Under the pieces are notes generated by a model. That model worked only from the letters and a program-made list of their open reading frames with translations, did not search any database and was not told where the DNA came from. The position numbers and the translations under genes were made by a program. From JANRLT01 sp041736895 (GTDB taxonomy: Bacteria > Planctomycetota > Planctomycetia > Pirellulales > JALHPA01), in assembly GCA_041736895.1 (NCBI GenBank), contig JBGSSS010000136.1, positions 10,374 to 74,373 of the forward strand: 64,000 bases of DNA. The letters run 5' to 3'. This document shows, piece by piece, positions 48,989 through 57,451 of this stretch (position 1 is its first letter; each line of letters begins with the position of its first letter).

Positions 48989-49987
48989 TTATTTCTTCAC
49001 CGGTTCCGGCATGCTCCAAGCTTCGAGCCATTCTTCCTTCTCGAACTTCATCCCGAAATCCTTGAGCAGACGCTTCTGCAGGTCGGGCATGTGCCCGCCG
49101 CCGTAGAAGATGCCGATCTTTTGCTTCCCATCGGCGATTTGTTTCTTGAGAACATCGAGCGCCGCTTGGTTGCGGCCTTCGATGATCGTCGAACCATCGG
49201 GTCCGCCGAACATGAGACTCAGATTGTCCATGTTTTCGAACTGCACGGCCATGGCGCGCTTTAGCTTGAGAGCGCGATTGTTCGGGTCGAACAGGGCCAT
49301 GAGCATTTCCATTTCGGCGCCTCCTTGGCCCTTGGCTTGCATCTCGCTTTGCATCGCCATCGACGCGCCCATCATCTTGAAGATCATCGAAGTCATGCTT
49401 TCGCCGCGATCTTTCATCGCCTTGGAAAATTGATCCGGCGACATGTCGGCATGAACGAGATTCTTTTTGGTGTAATCGACTTGCTCGAGCTGGAACTCGA
49501 GTTCGAGGATGTCCTTCATCCCGCCTTGGATGCCCGAGACCACGCCGCGACGTTCGCCGCCGCCTTTGGGAACGCGGGTTCCTTCGGGAGCGACGAGTTC
49601 ATAGAGGACGACGTCGTAGTTTTCGAACGCTTTGTCGAGGGCTTTGTAATACGACTTCTCGCCGACGTGGACGGCGCTGATCAGATCGACGACGAGACCT
49701 TTCTTGGCGGCATCTTGCGGGACATAGCGCGCAATCGACGTTTCCATCCCGGTGACGACGCCTTTGTCAGTCCGTTGAATGCGGAGGAACTTTCCTCCGG
49801 GGACCGTTTCAGCGGCGGCCTTGGCTGGCTCTTTGGAGGGTTCGCCTTTCTTCTCGCGCAGTTTCTTGGCATTGGCCGCGACATCGGCGGGCGTCCCCAT
49901 GGGCTTGGCTGGTTCTTCGGCGAAGCCCAGAGTAAAAGCCCAAGTGATGGCCAGGGCCAGTGTGCCCGAAGTGATCGACATACGCAT
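48989..49987 (-). CDS. Secreted TraB/TIKI-like protein
   Basis: 332 residues from the ATG at 49987, preceded by AGGAAT. Signal peptide MRMSITSGTLALAITWAFTLGFA. After a ~35-residue charged linker the core begins VVDLISAVHVGEKSYYKALDKAFENYDVVLYELVAPEG, like the 'GxxHVG...Ayxxsdxvv.Eld' block of TraB/GumN/TIKI proteins, and ends with KIGIFYGGGHMPDLQKRLLKDFGM, like their GxGHLxG strand. Some members are metalloproteases; the Glu and His residues are present, but activity here is unproven. A Met-rich helical insert lies between. Confidence 0.75.
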   Translation of the reverse strand: MRMSITSGTLALAITWAFTLGFAEEPAKPMGTPADVAANAKKLREKKGEPSKEPAKAAAETVPGGKFLRIQRTDKGVVTGMETSIARYVPQDAAKKGLVVDLISAVHVGEKSYYKALDKAFENYDVVLYELVAPEGTRVPKGGGERRGVVSGIQGGMKDILELEFQLEQVDYTKKNLVHADMSPDQFSKAMKDRGESMTSMIFKMMGASMAMQSEMQAKGQGGAEMEMLMALFDPNNRALKLKRAMAVQFENMDNLSLMFGGPDGSTIIEGRNQAALDVLKKQIADGKQKIGIFYGGGHMPDLQKRLLKDFGMKFEKEEWLEAWSMPEPVKK

Positions 49988-50150
49988 CGAGATATTCCTA
50001 ATTCGGAGGAAGTTGAAGTGCTGTGTCGCAACGACGCTGACTATCGAAGTCGATACCTCGATCGCAGCTTGATTGTTTCCAGATTGCTGACTGACATGAT
50101 AATTAAGTATAGGGAATTTCGTGCGCGCCGACAAACTTGTAAGTCAATTT

Positions 50151-50301
50151 AGCCCCCGGTCAATGACCGGGGGGGGCAAATCGTCGCGAGAATTCCCGCG
50201 TTGAGACACATCGGAAGTAGAATCATGATCATGGCATTCTTTAACGATCGAGAATTGAACTTCGCTCGTCCCGCTGTTCCCCCCGTCATTGACGGGGGGC
50301 T
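50151..50301. repeat. Doublet of CCCCCGGTCA palindromes (REPIN-like)
   Basis: Left hairpin CCCCCGGTCA A TGACCGGGGG at 50153-50173 (preceded by TTTAG), right hairpin CCCCCCGTCA T TGACGGGGGG at 50279-50299 (followed by CTAAT), 105 bp apart. Same architecture and orientation as 27766-27905. Confidence 0.88.
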
Positions 50302-50327
50302 AATGGGGATTTCGCCTAGTTCCCAAC

Positions 50328-51218
50328 TTATGCTGGCACAAAGGCCTCGCCGGTCAACCGTTCAAAGGCCTCGATATACCGCGCGCGGGTCTGAGCAATG
50401 ATCTCCGCCGGCAGTTCCGGCGGCGGGCTGTTTTTGTCCCAGCCCGATTGTTCCAGCCAATCGCGGACGAACTGTTTGTCGAACGACGGCTGATTTTGAC
50501 CCGGGCGATAATCGTTGGCGGGCCAGAACCGCGAGCTGTCGGGCGTGAGCACTTCGTCGATCAAGATAATAGGTCCATCGGGCGTGCGGCCCCACTCGAA
50601 CTTCGTGTCGGCGATGATGATTCCGCGGCCCAGCGCCAAATCGGACCCGCGGCGATAGAGATCCAAACTGCGCGTGCGCAACTCTTCGGCCGTTTCGCGG
50701 CCGATGTACTCGACCATTTGCTTGTACGAAATATTTTCGTCGTGCCCCAACTCGGCTTTTGTCGCCGGCGTAAAAATCGGCTCGGGCAAGCGATCGCCGT
50801 CGCGCAAGTCCGCGGGCAATTCGATGCCGCAGACACTTTGCGTTTGGCAGTATTCCTTCCAACCTGATCCAGCGAGGTAACCGCGCACGACACACTCGAT
50901 CGGCACGACGGTCGTTTTGCGGACGAGTGTCGAACGGCCTGCGAGTTGCTGCTCAAACTCAGCGGGCAGCCCGAAGTCGGCGAAGTGCGTCGAGAGGACC
51001 TGATGCTCGGTATCCGAGCGCTCAAACCACCAGGCGCTGAGCTGAGTCAGGACTTGCCCCTTGTCAGGAATTCCCGACGGCAAGATCCAATCAAAGGCGC
51101 TGATCCGATCGGTGCTGACCAGGAGCATTTTGTCGCCCAGGTCGTAAACATCGCGGACTTTGCCGCGGCGAACGGTATAACCGGGAAGATCGGTCGTGAG
51201 GAGCGGCGTGCGAGACAT
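50328..51218 (-). CDS. purC: Phosphoribosylaminoimidazole-succinocarboxamide synthase
   Basis: 296 residues from the ATG at 51218. The long (yeast Ade1-like) form: GYTVRRGKVRDVYDLGDKMLLVSTDRISAFDWILPSGIPDKGQVLTQLSAWWF, PIECVVRGYLAGSGWKEY, IIADTKFEWG and LTPDSSRFWPANDY, which together carry the ATP and SAICAR site. Purine synthesis step: CAIR + Asp + ATP. No purine neighbours in the window. Confidence 0.96.
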   Translation of the reverse strand: MSRTPLLTTDLPGYTVRRGKVRDVYDLGDKMLLVSTDRISAFDWILPSGIPDKGQVLTQLSAWWFERSDTEHQVLSTHFADFGLPAEFEQQLAGRSTLVRKTTVVPIECVVRGYLAGSGWKEYCQTQSVCGIELPADLRDGDRLPEPIFTPATKAELGHDENISYKQMVEYIGRETAEELRTRSLDLYRRGSDLALGRGIIIADTKFEWGRTPDGPIILIDEVLTPDSSRFWPANDYRPGQNQPSFDKQFVRDWLEQSGWDKNSPPPELPAEIIAQTRARYIEAFERLTGEAFVPA

Positions 51219-51383
51219 GAGCGGTTCTCTTGGAATGGGAATTTGAGTAACTATCATACAGAAAGCAGGGATTTGGGATTAGGGGATAGAAGCGGCTAAT
51301 CAGCAACCTAAAAAAGCTGAAGCGTCAAAGAAAAGTCTTGAATCCTCCTCCTTTTTCCTTCTTCCTTTTCCCTTTCCCTCTGC

Positions 51384-52415
51384 ATGCCCCTCGTTCTCGT
51401 CACCGGCGGCGCTGGCTACATCGGCAGTGTCGCCGTCTCCGAATTGATCGCCGCCGGCTATCATGTTGTCGTCTTTGACAATCTGTCCCTCGGCCATCGC
51501 GCGGCTGTTCATCCCGAGGCAATTTTCATTAAGGGTGATCTGGCCAATCGCGCACAAATCGAAGCCGCCTTCGCCGAGCACAAGCCCTCGGCCGTGCTGC
51601 ACTTCGCCTCGCGCAGCCAGGTCGGCGAATCGATGCAGCAGCCTTTCAAGTACCTGGGCAACAACGTCATCGAAGGGCTAAACCTGATCGAAGTCGCCGT
51701 CGCTGCGGGCGTGCGCGAGTTCATCCTCTCGTCCACCGCGAACCTCTACGATCGGCCCGAGCAGATTCCGATCACCGAGAGCGAAGCGTTGATCCCCGGT
51801 AGTCCCTACGGCGAGGCCAAGCACTACCTCGAACGCGCGCTGCACTGGATGGAGCGGATTCATGGGCTACGCTACGCAGTGCTGCGCTATTTCAATGCGG
51901 CGGGCGCGACCGAAACGCTGGGTGAAGATCACACGCCCGAGACACACCTGATTCCGCTCGTGCTGCAAGTCGCGCTGGGCCAGCGGCCGCACATCACCGT
52001 GTTCGGCGACAATTACGAAACGCGCGATGGAACGTGCGTGCGCGATTACATTCATGTAACGGATCTCGCGCGGGCGCACTTGCTCGCGCTGCAAGCTCTG
52101 CCGCATGGCAGCCGGACGTACAACCTGGGCAACGGCTCGGGGTACACTGTCCGCGAGGTGATCGACACCGCACGGCGCGTCACGGGCCATGCAATCCCGA
52201 TGCAGATGGGCTTGCCGCGCGCGGGCGACGTCGCAACGCTCGTCGCCGGCAGCGACAAAATCCGCGCCGAGCTCGGCTGGAAACCGAAGTATCCTGACCT
52301 GGAACAAATCGTCCAAAGTGCGTGGGACTGGCATCGTGAGCACCCGCAGGGTTACAACGACAACCCGGGGCAAAGCTTGAAAGCCCGAGGCGTAAGCCAG
52401 GGCGTCAAGAGCTAG
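51384..52415 (+). CDS. galE: UDP-glucose 4-epimerase, C-terminus altered by a repeat
   Basis: 343 residues. NAD-binding VTGGAGYIGSVAV, catalytic region LSSTANLYDRPEQIPITE...GSPYGEAKHYLERAL (YxxxK), and FNAAGATETLGEDHTPETHLIPLVLQVALGQR are typical. The last ~10 residues (LKARGVSQGVKS) are encoded by a GCGTTAGC-type repeat (52380-52404), also found intergenically at 40399, so the natural end was probably shorter. Interconverts UDP-glucose and UDP-galactose (or the GlcNAc pair). Confidence 0.93.
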   Translation: MPLVLVTGGAGYIGSVAVSELIAAGYHVVVFDNLSLGHRAAVHPEAIFIKGDLANRAQIEAAFAEHKPSAVLHFASRSQVGESMQQPFKYLGNNVIEGLNLIEVAVAAGVREFILSSTANLYDRPEQIPITESEALIPGSPYGEAKHYLERALHWMERIHGLRYAVLRYFNAAGATETLGEDHTPETHLIPLVLQVALGQRPHITVFGDNYETRDGTCVRDYIHVTDLARAHLLALQALPHGSRTYNLGNGSGYTVREVIDTARRVTGHAIPMQMGLPRAGDVATLVAGSDKIRAELGWKPKYPDLEQIVQSAWDWHREHPQGYNDNPGQSLKARGVSQGVKS

Positions 52416-52553
52416 ACCGTGGCCGCGCGGTGATAATTGTTTCACCGCCGATCAAAAATTCGCCGCGCGTGGGAATCACTTGCCTTGCTGGAAATTGCCG
52501 AAGAGAATACTTGGTACATCGCAAGTCTCTTTTCCCATGTGATTCAGCTTTAG

Positions 52554-53327
52554 ATGTTCGGCAAGCTATCTTCTTTTTTTGAGCGTTATCCGCGTTCTAC
52601 CGCAATGGTGGGATCGCTGTTGGTGCATGCAGCGGCCGCGACGGCGTGTTTCATTCTCTTCGTTTGGTACTTGGACGCCGATCAAAAAGCGCAGTTTAGT
52701 TTTCATCGTGGCGTCACTTCGATCGAGTTGGCGTATATTCCTCCGGAGGAAGAAACGGCCCCTGTACTGGTGCAGATCGTCGCGCAGCCGCAAACGGAAA
52801 CCGTCAAGGAACCGCCTCTCGAAACAAAGCCGACGCCGCGCTCGCGCGGGCTCGACACGCCGGCCTTCGACCTAAGCTCACTGACCGCGCCTGGTTCGAC
52901 AGCCGAACATCAGCCGATAGTGGTCGCTGCGCTCCCGCCGCTCACACGCGTGGAAAAACCAGCTCAAGAACAAAAGACCGAAATCAAACGTGGGGAACGA
53001 CAAAAGAAACGAGTCGTCCAACAAGCTGCTTTGGCCTCGCAGGGGTCAAACGAAGAATATGTTCATGCGGGACTGCGTACGGACAAACCGAAGCACCCCA
53101 CTGAAATGGTCCTTCGAAAAATAGGCGGATCGCTGCTATTGGAACTGCACATTGGCGTGAATGGAAATGTCACGAATGTCGTACTAATCCAGTCCAGCGG
53201 CTATCCGTTGTACGATCAAGCAGCAATCAACACCGCCTTCAAATGGCACGGCACCCCGGCGCGAAGCGCCGGAGTGCCGGTCGAGTCCATTGTCTTTGTC
53301 CCAGTTATCTTTAAGACGCCGCTCTGA
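52554..53327 (+). CDS. tonB: TonB-family energy transducer
   Basis: 257 residues. One N-terminal membrane segment (~17-40, MVGSLLVHAAAATACFILFVWYL), a Pro/Glu/Lys-rich periplasmic rod (~60-160) and a C-terminal TonB domain: GGSLLLELHIGVNGNVTNVVLIQSSGYPLYDQAAINTAFKWHGTPA. Couples the inner-membrane proton gradient to outer-membrane receptors. Convergent with the TonB-dependent receptor gene, 5 bp apart, and near HemP, so this is a heme or iron uptake unit. ExbB/ExbD are not in the window. Confidence 0.88.
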   Translation: MFGKLSSFFERYPRSTAMVGSLLVHAAAATACFILFVWYLDADQKAQFSFHRGVTSIELAYIPPEEETAPVLVQIVAQPQTETVKEPPLETKPTPRSRGLDTPAFDLSSLTAPGSTAEHQPIVVAALPPLTRVEKPAQEQKTEIKRGERQKKRVVQQAALASQGSNEEYVHAGLRTDKPKHPTEMVLRKIGGSLLLELHIGVNGNVTNVVLIQSSGYPLYDQAAINTAFKWHGTPARSAGVPVESIVFVPVIFKTPL

Positions 53328-53332
53328 CGGCT

Positions 53333-55765
53333 TTAATAAGTGTAACCGTAACTAAAGATCGCATTGATCCCCGCGCCATCGACGCCGGATCCCAGCACGC
53401 GATAATATGTGTCGGTGATATTCTCCAAGCCCACCGCGAATTCGTGGCAATCGTTCTTGCCCCAGCGGCGGCCGGTGCGGGCATTCAGCGTCGCGTAACC
53501 CGGCGTTCCGCCCGGGATGAACCGCGCATCTTGCGAGTTCAACAACGAATATCGGTCCGCGCGTCCCGCGGCAAAGACAAAGATGTCGAGCCATTGCTTC
53601 GTGTAGGCCGAACGCCAGCGCGTGCCGAGTGTTCCCGTTAACGGCGGAATGCGCGAGAACGGTTCGCTCGGCGCACCGACTTCGTTGGTGCCCAGATCGA
53701 CGCCGTAGGTGTACCAGACATTGCCGTAAAGACTCCACCCGCAATAGCCCCACGAATCAAGCATGTATTCGCCGCCCAATTCTGTCCCGTAGATGTATGA
53801 ATCCGAGTTGTCGCGAATAACGTTCGTTCCGTTGGGGGCAAACTGCCCTTGCGCATTGACTGGATAGCGCAGAATCGCGTTCTCCAGATTGTTCCAATAT
53901 TGGAAGACCTGCATGCGGAAGTCATCGGTGTCGACCTTGAGCCCGACTTCGTAAGTCTGGCTGTATTCCGGTCCGACGTTGATGCTGGAAATCGTCTGAA
54001 ATTGCCCTTGAGCGAACGAGACATCGGCGAAAAGATCGTCGAGGTTCGGCGCGCGGTAACCTTCGTAATAGCCGCCAACCAGCGCACAGTCATCGGTCAA
54101 TTTGTAGTTCAAACCGACGCTCGCCACCCAATCGTCGTACGAGCGATCGACAAACGTCGGCACATTGTTGATCGGCGTTGTCCCTTCGGCATTGGCCGAC
54201 TCGTAGCGGATGCCCGGCATCACCGTCAGCCGTTCCGTCAAGGGAATCTCCCACATCGCGTAGACGCCGACGCGATCGTAGGTACTGTCGTTGGGAAACT
54301 GCGGTGTGACGTTTTGGTTCGCGGGCGGCACGGGATTGCTGTTGTTGATCGTGCGCGTGCGGACCGCATCGACATCGTCGTAGTAGAAATCCGCGCCGTA
54401 GCTGAGCTTGCCGGCTTGCTCAAAATCCTTGACCAACGTCAGCACCGTGCCGAACGTGTTGACATCGAACTCGCCGAGTTCAAAGCGGTTCGTCGTGCCG
54501 TTGGCGTTGAGGCGGCGTTCGTTCACGCCTTCTTTTTGTCGGCTGTAGTTGAAGGTCAACGAATAGCCGTCATAAAACACGTTGTTGGTCAACCCATCGA
54601 GCCGCAGGTTCAGCATGTCGCGCTGCTGGACGTCGAAGAACGTCGGGCGCGGAGAACTCGTGAACGGTGCAAAGCGATCGCTGCGCGGGACATCTTGCTG
54701 CTCAAAATGCTGCATCGAGAGCGTCAGGATGTTGTCGGCATCGAGCAGTTGCTGGACCTTGAAATCGCCCGCGTATTGGTCGTAATCCGTAAACGGCTGC
54801 CGCCCTCGTCCGCCGCCGATGTCCAGGTCATTGACGTTCATGTAGCTCGCGCCGCCATAGATCCCGCGGTCACCCGTCCAGGTCTCGACGCTCATCCGCG
54901 TGTAGCTCGCCAGGTCGGCCGTGCTAAAGATTTCCTTGAACCCGGCATCGCCGTAGCTGCCCGAGTAGCGGTCGGGCGATTTCGTGACGACGTTGATCAC
55001 GCCGCCGATCGCGTCCGAGCCCCAGAGCACCGATTGCGCGCCGCGAACCACTTCGATCCGCTCGACCATCCCCGGGTCGATCGTGCTGAAGTATTGGTTT
55101 GGCCCGGCGCGAAACGTCGAATTGTTCAACCGCACGCCATCGATCAAGATGACGACCTGTTGGCCGGTTAACCCGCGAATAAACGGACTCGCTTGTCCCC
55201 GCGCGGCCGATTGCACGAGGACGCCGACTTCGTTCTGCAACGTCCGAGCCATATCGCTAGACTGGCGTTCTTCGAGCAATTGCGGTCCGATGATCGTGAT
55301 ATCGTTCGGGCTATCGAAGATCGACATGTCGAGCCCGCGCGTCGCGCTCGTCGCCCCGGGCATGATGCTGCCGCCGGTAGACATGACTTGATCGCGCAGA
55401 GGGATGTACCCATACAATTCCCCCGGAGCCAGGTTCGGCCCCGGGTTCACCGGGCCATCGTTACCGGGAAACGAATCCGTCGGCGTGACACCGGGCAGCG
55501 GTGTGGTTGGCTGGGTCGTTGGCGGCTCCACCACGACGGGTGGGAGAGTCCCCTCAGGTGTTGGTTGTGCATGCGCGACTTGCATCACGCGCTCAACCGA
55601 CGATCCATTGCCGGTCAACGAGTAAGGCGATGAGCTTGGCAGCGGCGGAAACGGTGCCGGAGCAACATTGCCTTCTTCCGCATGACCGAGGCTTGCGATG
55701 CTCGTGAAAAGTCCAGCAGCCAACAGACCCGCCAAGCGGCGGCGCTTCGAAAAAACAATCCGCAT
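53333..55765 (-). CDS. TonB-dependent outer-membrane receptor, probably heme/iron
   Basis: 810 residues from the Met giving MRIVFSKRRRLAGLLAAGLF (signal to about GHA). A ~100-residue Pro/Thr-rich stretch precedes the plug: DITIIGPQLLEERQSSDMARTLQNEVGVLVQSAARGQASPFIRGLTGQQVVILIDGVRLNNSTFR, then VERIEVVRGAQSVLWGSDAIGGVINVVTK. The beta-barrel ends in an aromatic residue (SYGYTY), as outer-membrane proteins do. The TonB gene is convergent and hemP divergent, 277 bp away; heme or siderophore is the likely ligand. A Fur box was not found by eye. Confidence 0.92.
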   Translation of the reverse strand: MRIVFSKRRRLAGLLAAGLFTSIASLGHAEEGNVAPAPFPPLPSSSPYSLTGNGSSVERVMQVAHAQPTPEGTLPPVVVEPPTTQPTTPLPGVTPTDSFPGNDGPVNPGPNLAPGELYGYIPLRDQVMSTGGSIMPGATSATRGLDMSIFDSPNDITIIGPQLLEERQSSDMARTLQNEVGVLVQSAARGQASPFIRGLTGQQVVILIDGVRLNNSTFRAGPNQYFSTIDPGMVERIEVVRGAQSVLWGSDAIGGVINVVTKSPDRYSGSYGDAGFKEIFSTADLASYTRMSVETWTGDRGIYGGASYMNVNDLDIGGGRGRQPFTDYDQYAGDFKVQQLLDADNILTLSMQHFEQQDVPRSDRFAPFTSSPRPTFFDVQQRDMLNLRLDGLTNNVFYDGYSLTFNYSRQKEGVNERRLNANGTTNRFELGEFDVNTFGTVLTLVKDFEQAGKLSYGADFYYDDVDAVRTRTINNSNPVPPANQNVTPQFPNDSTYDRVGVYAMWEIPLTERLTVMPGIRYESANAEGTTPINNVPTFVDRSYDDWVASVGLNYKLTDDCALVGGYYEGYRAPNLDDLFADVSFAQGQFQTISSINVGPEYSQTYEVGLKVDTDDFRMQVFQYWNNLENAILRYPVNAQGQFAPNGTNVIRDNSDSYIYGTELGGEYMLDSWGYCGWSLYGNVWYTYGVDLGTNEVGAPSEPFSRIPPLTGTLGTRWRSAYTKQWLDIFVFAAGRADRYSLLNSQDARFIPGGTPGYATLNARTGRRWGKNDCHEFAVGLENITDTYYRVLGSGVDGAGINAIFSYGYTY

Positions 55766-56041
55766 GGGTTCCACCCGATGTCTTCAGCCCATAGCGCGGC
55801 ACATAGCCCGAAGCGAGTCCCTTCGCCATCGACTTGGTATGTGAAGAGCTTCGGAAAGATCGGGCAGAAGCAATCAAAGTGATTTTATTGGTCGTTACAC
55901 CTTAACTTGTCTTTAGGGCGAATGGCGAGTCGTTCGCCAGAGCTGATGAAGTTTTCGTCATACGATCTTGTGCGTCGTGAAAAAAAGAAGTCACAAACGC
56001 ATATTTGTGCTGGGCATCCGTTTTGCATCTTGCTAGCGTCC

Positions 56042-56230
56042 ATGCCTAACGACATCTCGCCAGACGACGATCACGATTCCACTTCTGCTAGCACGCCCAA
56101 TGATCCCGAGCGGCTGATCGTCAGTTCGGCCGAGGTACTCCGCGGCAGGTCCGAAATCTGGATCGAGCATGGGACAGAAATGTACCGGCTCCGGCTGACG
56201 CGTGCGGGCAAGCTCTTACTCAGCAAATAA
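56042..56230 (+). CDS. hemP: Hemin uptake protein HemP
   Basis: 62 residues. The C-terminal half VSSAEVLRGRSEIWIEHGTEMYRLRLTRAGKLLLSK is the HemP/HmuP signature 'S..LL.G...v.I.H.g..YrLR.T..gKLiLtK'. Its N-terminus is acidic and Ser/Thr-rich. Small regulators or accessory proteins of heme uptake; placed beside a TonB receptor, as in proteobacteria. The upstream extension of the frame lacks this family's pattern and is not used. Confidence 0.88.
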   Translation: MPNDISPDDDHDSTSASTPNDPERLIVSSAEVLRGRSEIWIEHGTEMYRLRLTRAGKLLLSK

Positions 56231-56374
56231 CGCCGTAGAGATCAATTTTCTGCGATTTTTCTTTTTGGCTTTGGAGATCGCTCTTGGCACGGCTGCGAGC
56301 TCTCGGTACTGTTCCTCGCGTTGAAATCCGCCTGGCGGGTCTGCGCCATGATCGATTGCTTGTCCTTACACGCT

Positions 56375-57082
56375 ATGCCTATGCCAGCGCTTGCCAACTT
56401 TTGCAGACCATGGAAGCTGGGTCGCGTTGCGCTCTGTTGCGTCGTGCTTTGCTGCGCAAGTTGCACGACCAATCCGTTCCAGAACAAGCCCTCGGCAACG
56501 CCGGCGGACATCGCGCGGTTTGGCCCAACGGCTAATCAGCGGATCAAAGACTTGAAAGCGATGCGCGAAGCGGGACCCGGCACCGATCCTGCCGTTCACG
56601 AAAGCAAAGCGGCGGAACTCGCTCGCAAAATCCAAACCGAGCGTGATCCGCTCGTGCGTGCCCAGATCATACGGACCATCGAAATCTATCCGACCCGGCT
56701 CACGTCGGCCGTCTTGCACGCCGCGACGAATGATCCCGAACCGGCGGTGCGGATTGCCTGCGCCGAATCCTGGGGCAAACGTACGACCGACGAAGCGGTC
56801 GAACACCTCAGCGAATTGTACAAGAAAGACGAGAGCATCGACGTGCGCCTCGCCGCGATCAAAGGACTCGGCGCGACAAAAAATCAAACCGCGGTCCAAA
56901 AACTGGCCCCGGCGCTCGATGACAAAGATCCCGCGCTCCAATTCGTCGCCATTCAATCGCTGCAAACGATCACCGGCGCTGATCTGGGCTACGACGTGAC
57001 GAAGTGGCGTGAGTATCTCAAGAACCCGCCAGCCGAACGACCGCAACAAGGGGTTGCTGATCGGCTGCGCCAGTTGTTCTAA
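56375..57082 (+). CDS. HEAT-repeat lipoprotein
   Basis: About 235 residues. A lipoprotein signal (VALCCVVLCCASC, lipid Cys about 26 residues from this Met; other Mets at 56321, 56348 and 56381) is followed by a linker and tandem HEAT/PBS-type helices: LVRAQIIRTIEIYPTRLTSAVLHAATNDPEPAVRIACAESWGKRTTDEAVEHLSELYKKDESIDVRLAAIKGLG. These repeats bind partner proteins. Located downstream of hemP; a role in the uptake system is only suggested by position. Confidence 0.8.
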   Translation: MPMPALANFCRPWKLGRVALCCVVLCCASCTTNPFQNKPSATPADIARFGPTANQRIKDLKAMREAGPGTDPAVHESKAAELARKIQTERDPLVRAQIIRTIEIYPTRLTSAVLHAATNDPEPAVRIACAESWGKRTTDEAVEHLSELYKKDESIDVRLAAIKGLGATKNQTAVQKLAPALDDKDPALQFVAIQSLQTITGADLGYDVTKWREYLKNPPAERPQQGVADRLRQLF

Positions 57083-57451
57083 ACGGTTTGAACGAGTGCT
57101 TTGTCGTAACTAGAAGTACGGGTGCCATGCCCACGCAATAATGGAAACCCTGGAGCTAGAATAGTCGTCGTGCGTAGGCATGTTTCAGCGATTCGCCCCA
57201 AAACATGCTCACGCCCCAAGCCGCTTTTGCCGTTCAGCGCTGCATCGAGGCGTGAGCATAGCACCCACGATTACCTGACGATTTTTTCATAGTCAATTTC
57301 TAGTTACCCGCTGGAGACTCGTCTTGTTGCTTAGCGGACAGCCGGATACACTTTGCCCGCGCAAAGCAATCTCGCGAACGAAAAGGAATTCGCTTCGTGA
57401 TTGTTGAATACGTTCTTAGAAGATCATTGACTCGCAGGGAAGGGCCAACGG
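57083..57451. repeat. Intergenic region, 369 bp, with a GTGCCATGCCCACGC palindrome
   Basis: Between about 57118 and 57264 GGTGCCATGCCCACGC on the left is roughly mirrored by GGCGTGAGCATAGCACCC on the right, with inner AACATGCTCACGCC. One large dispersed-type element, no gene. The remaining ~180 bp hold the promoter of the next gene; nothing further recognised. Confidence 0.75.

Noticed and set aside
53849..55171. Open frame of 440 codons on the plus strand
   Set aside because: Antisense to the TonB-dependent receptor, no recognisable protein features.
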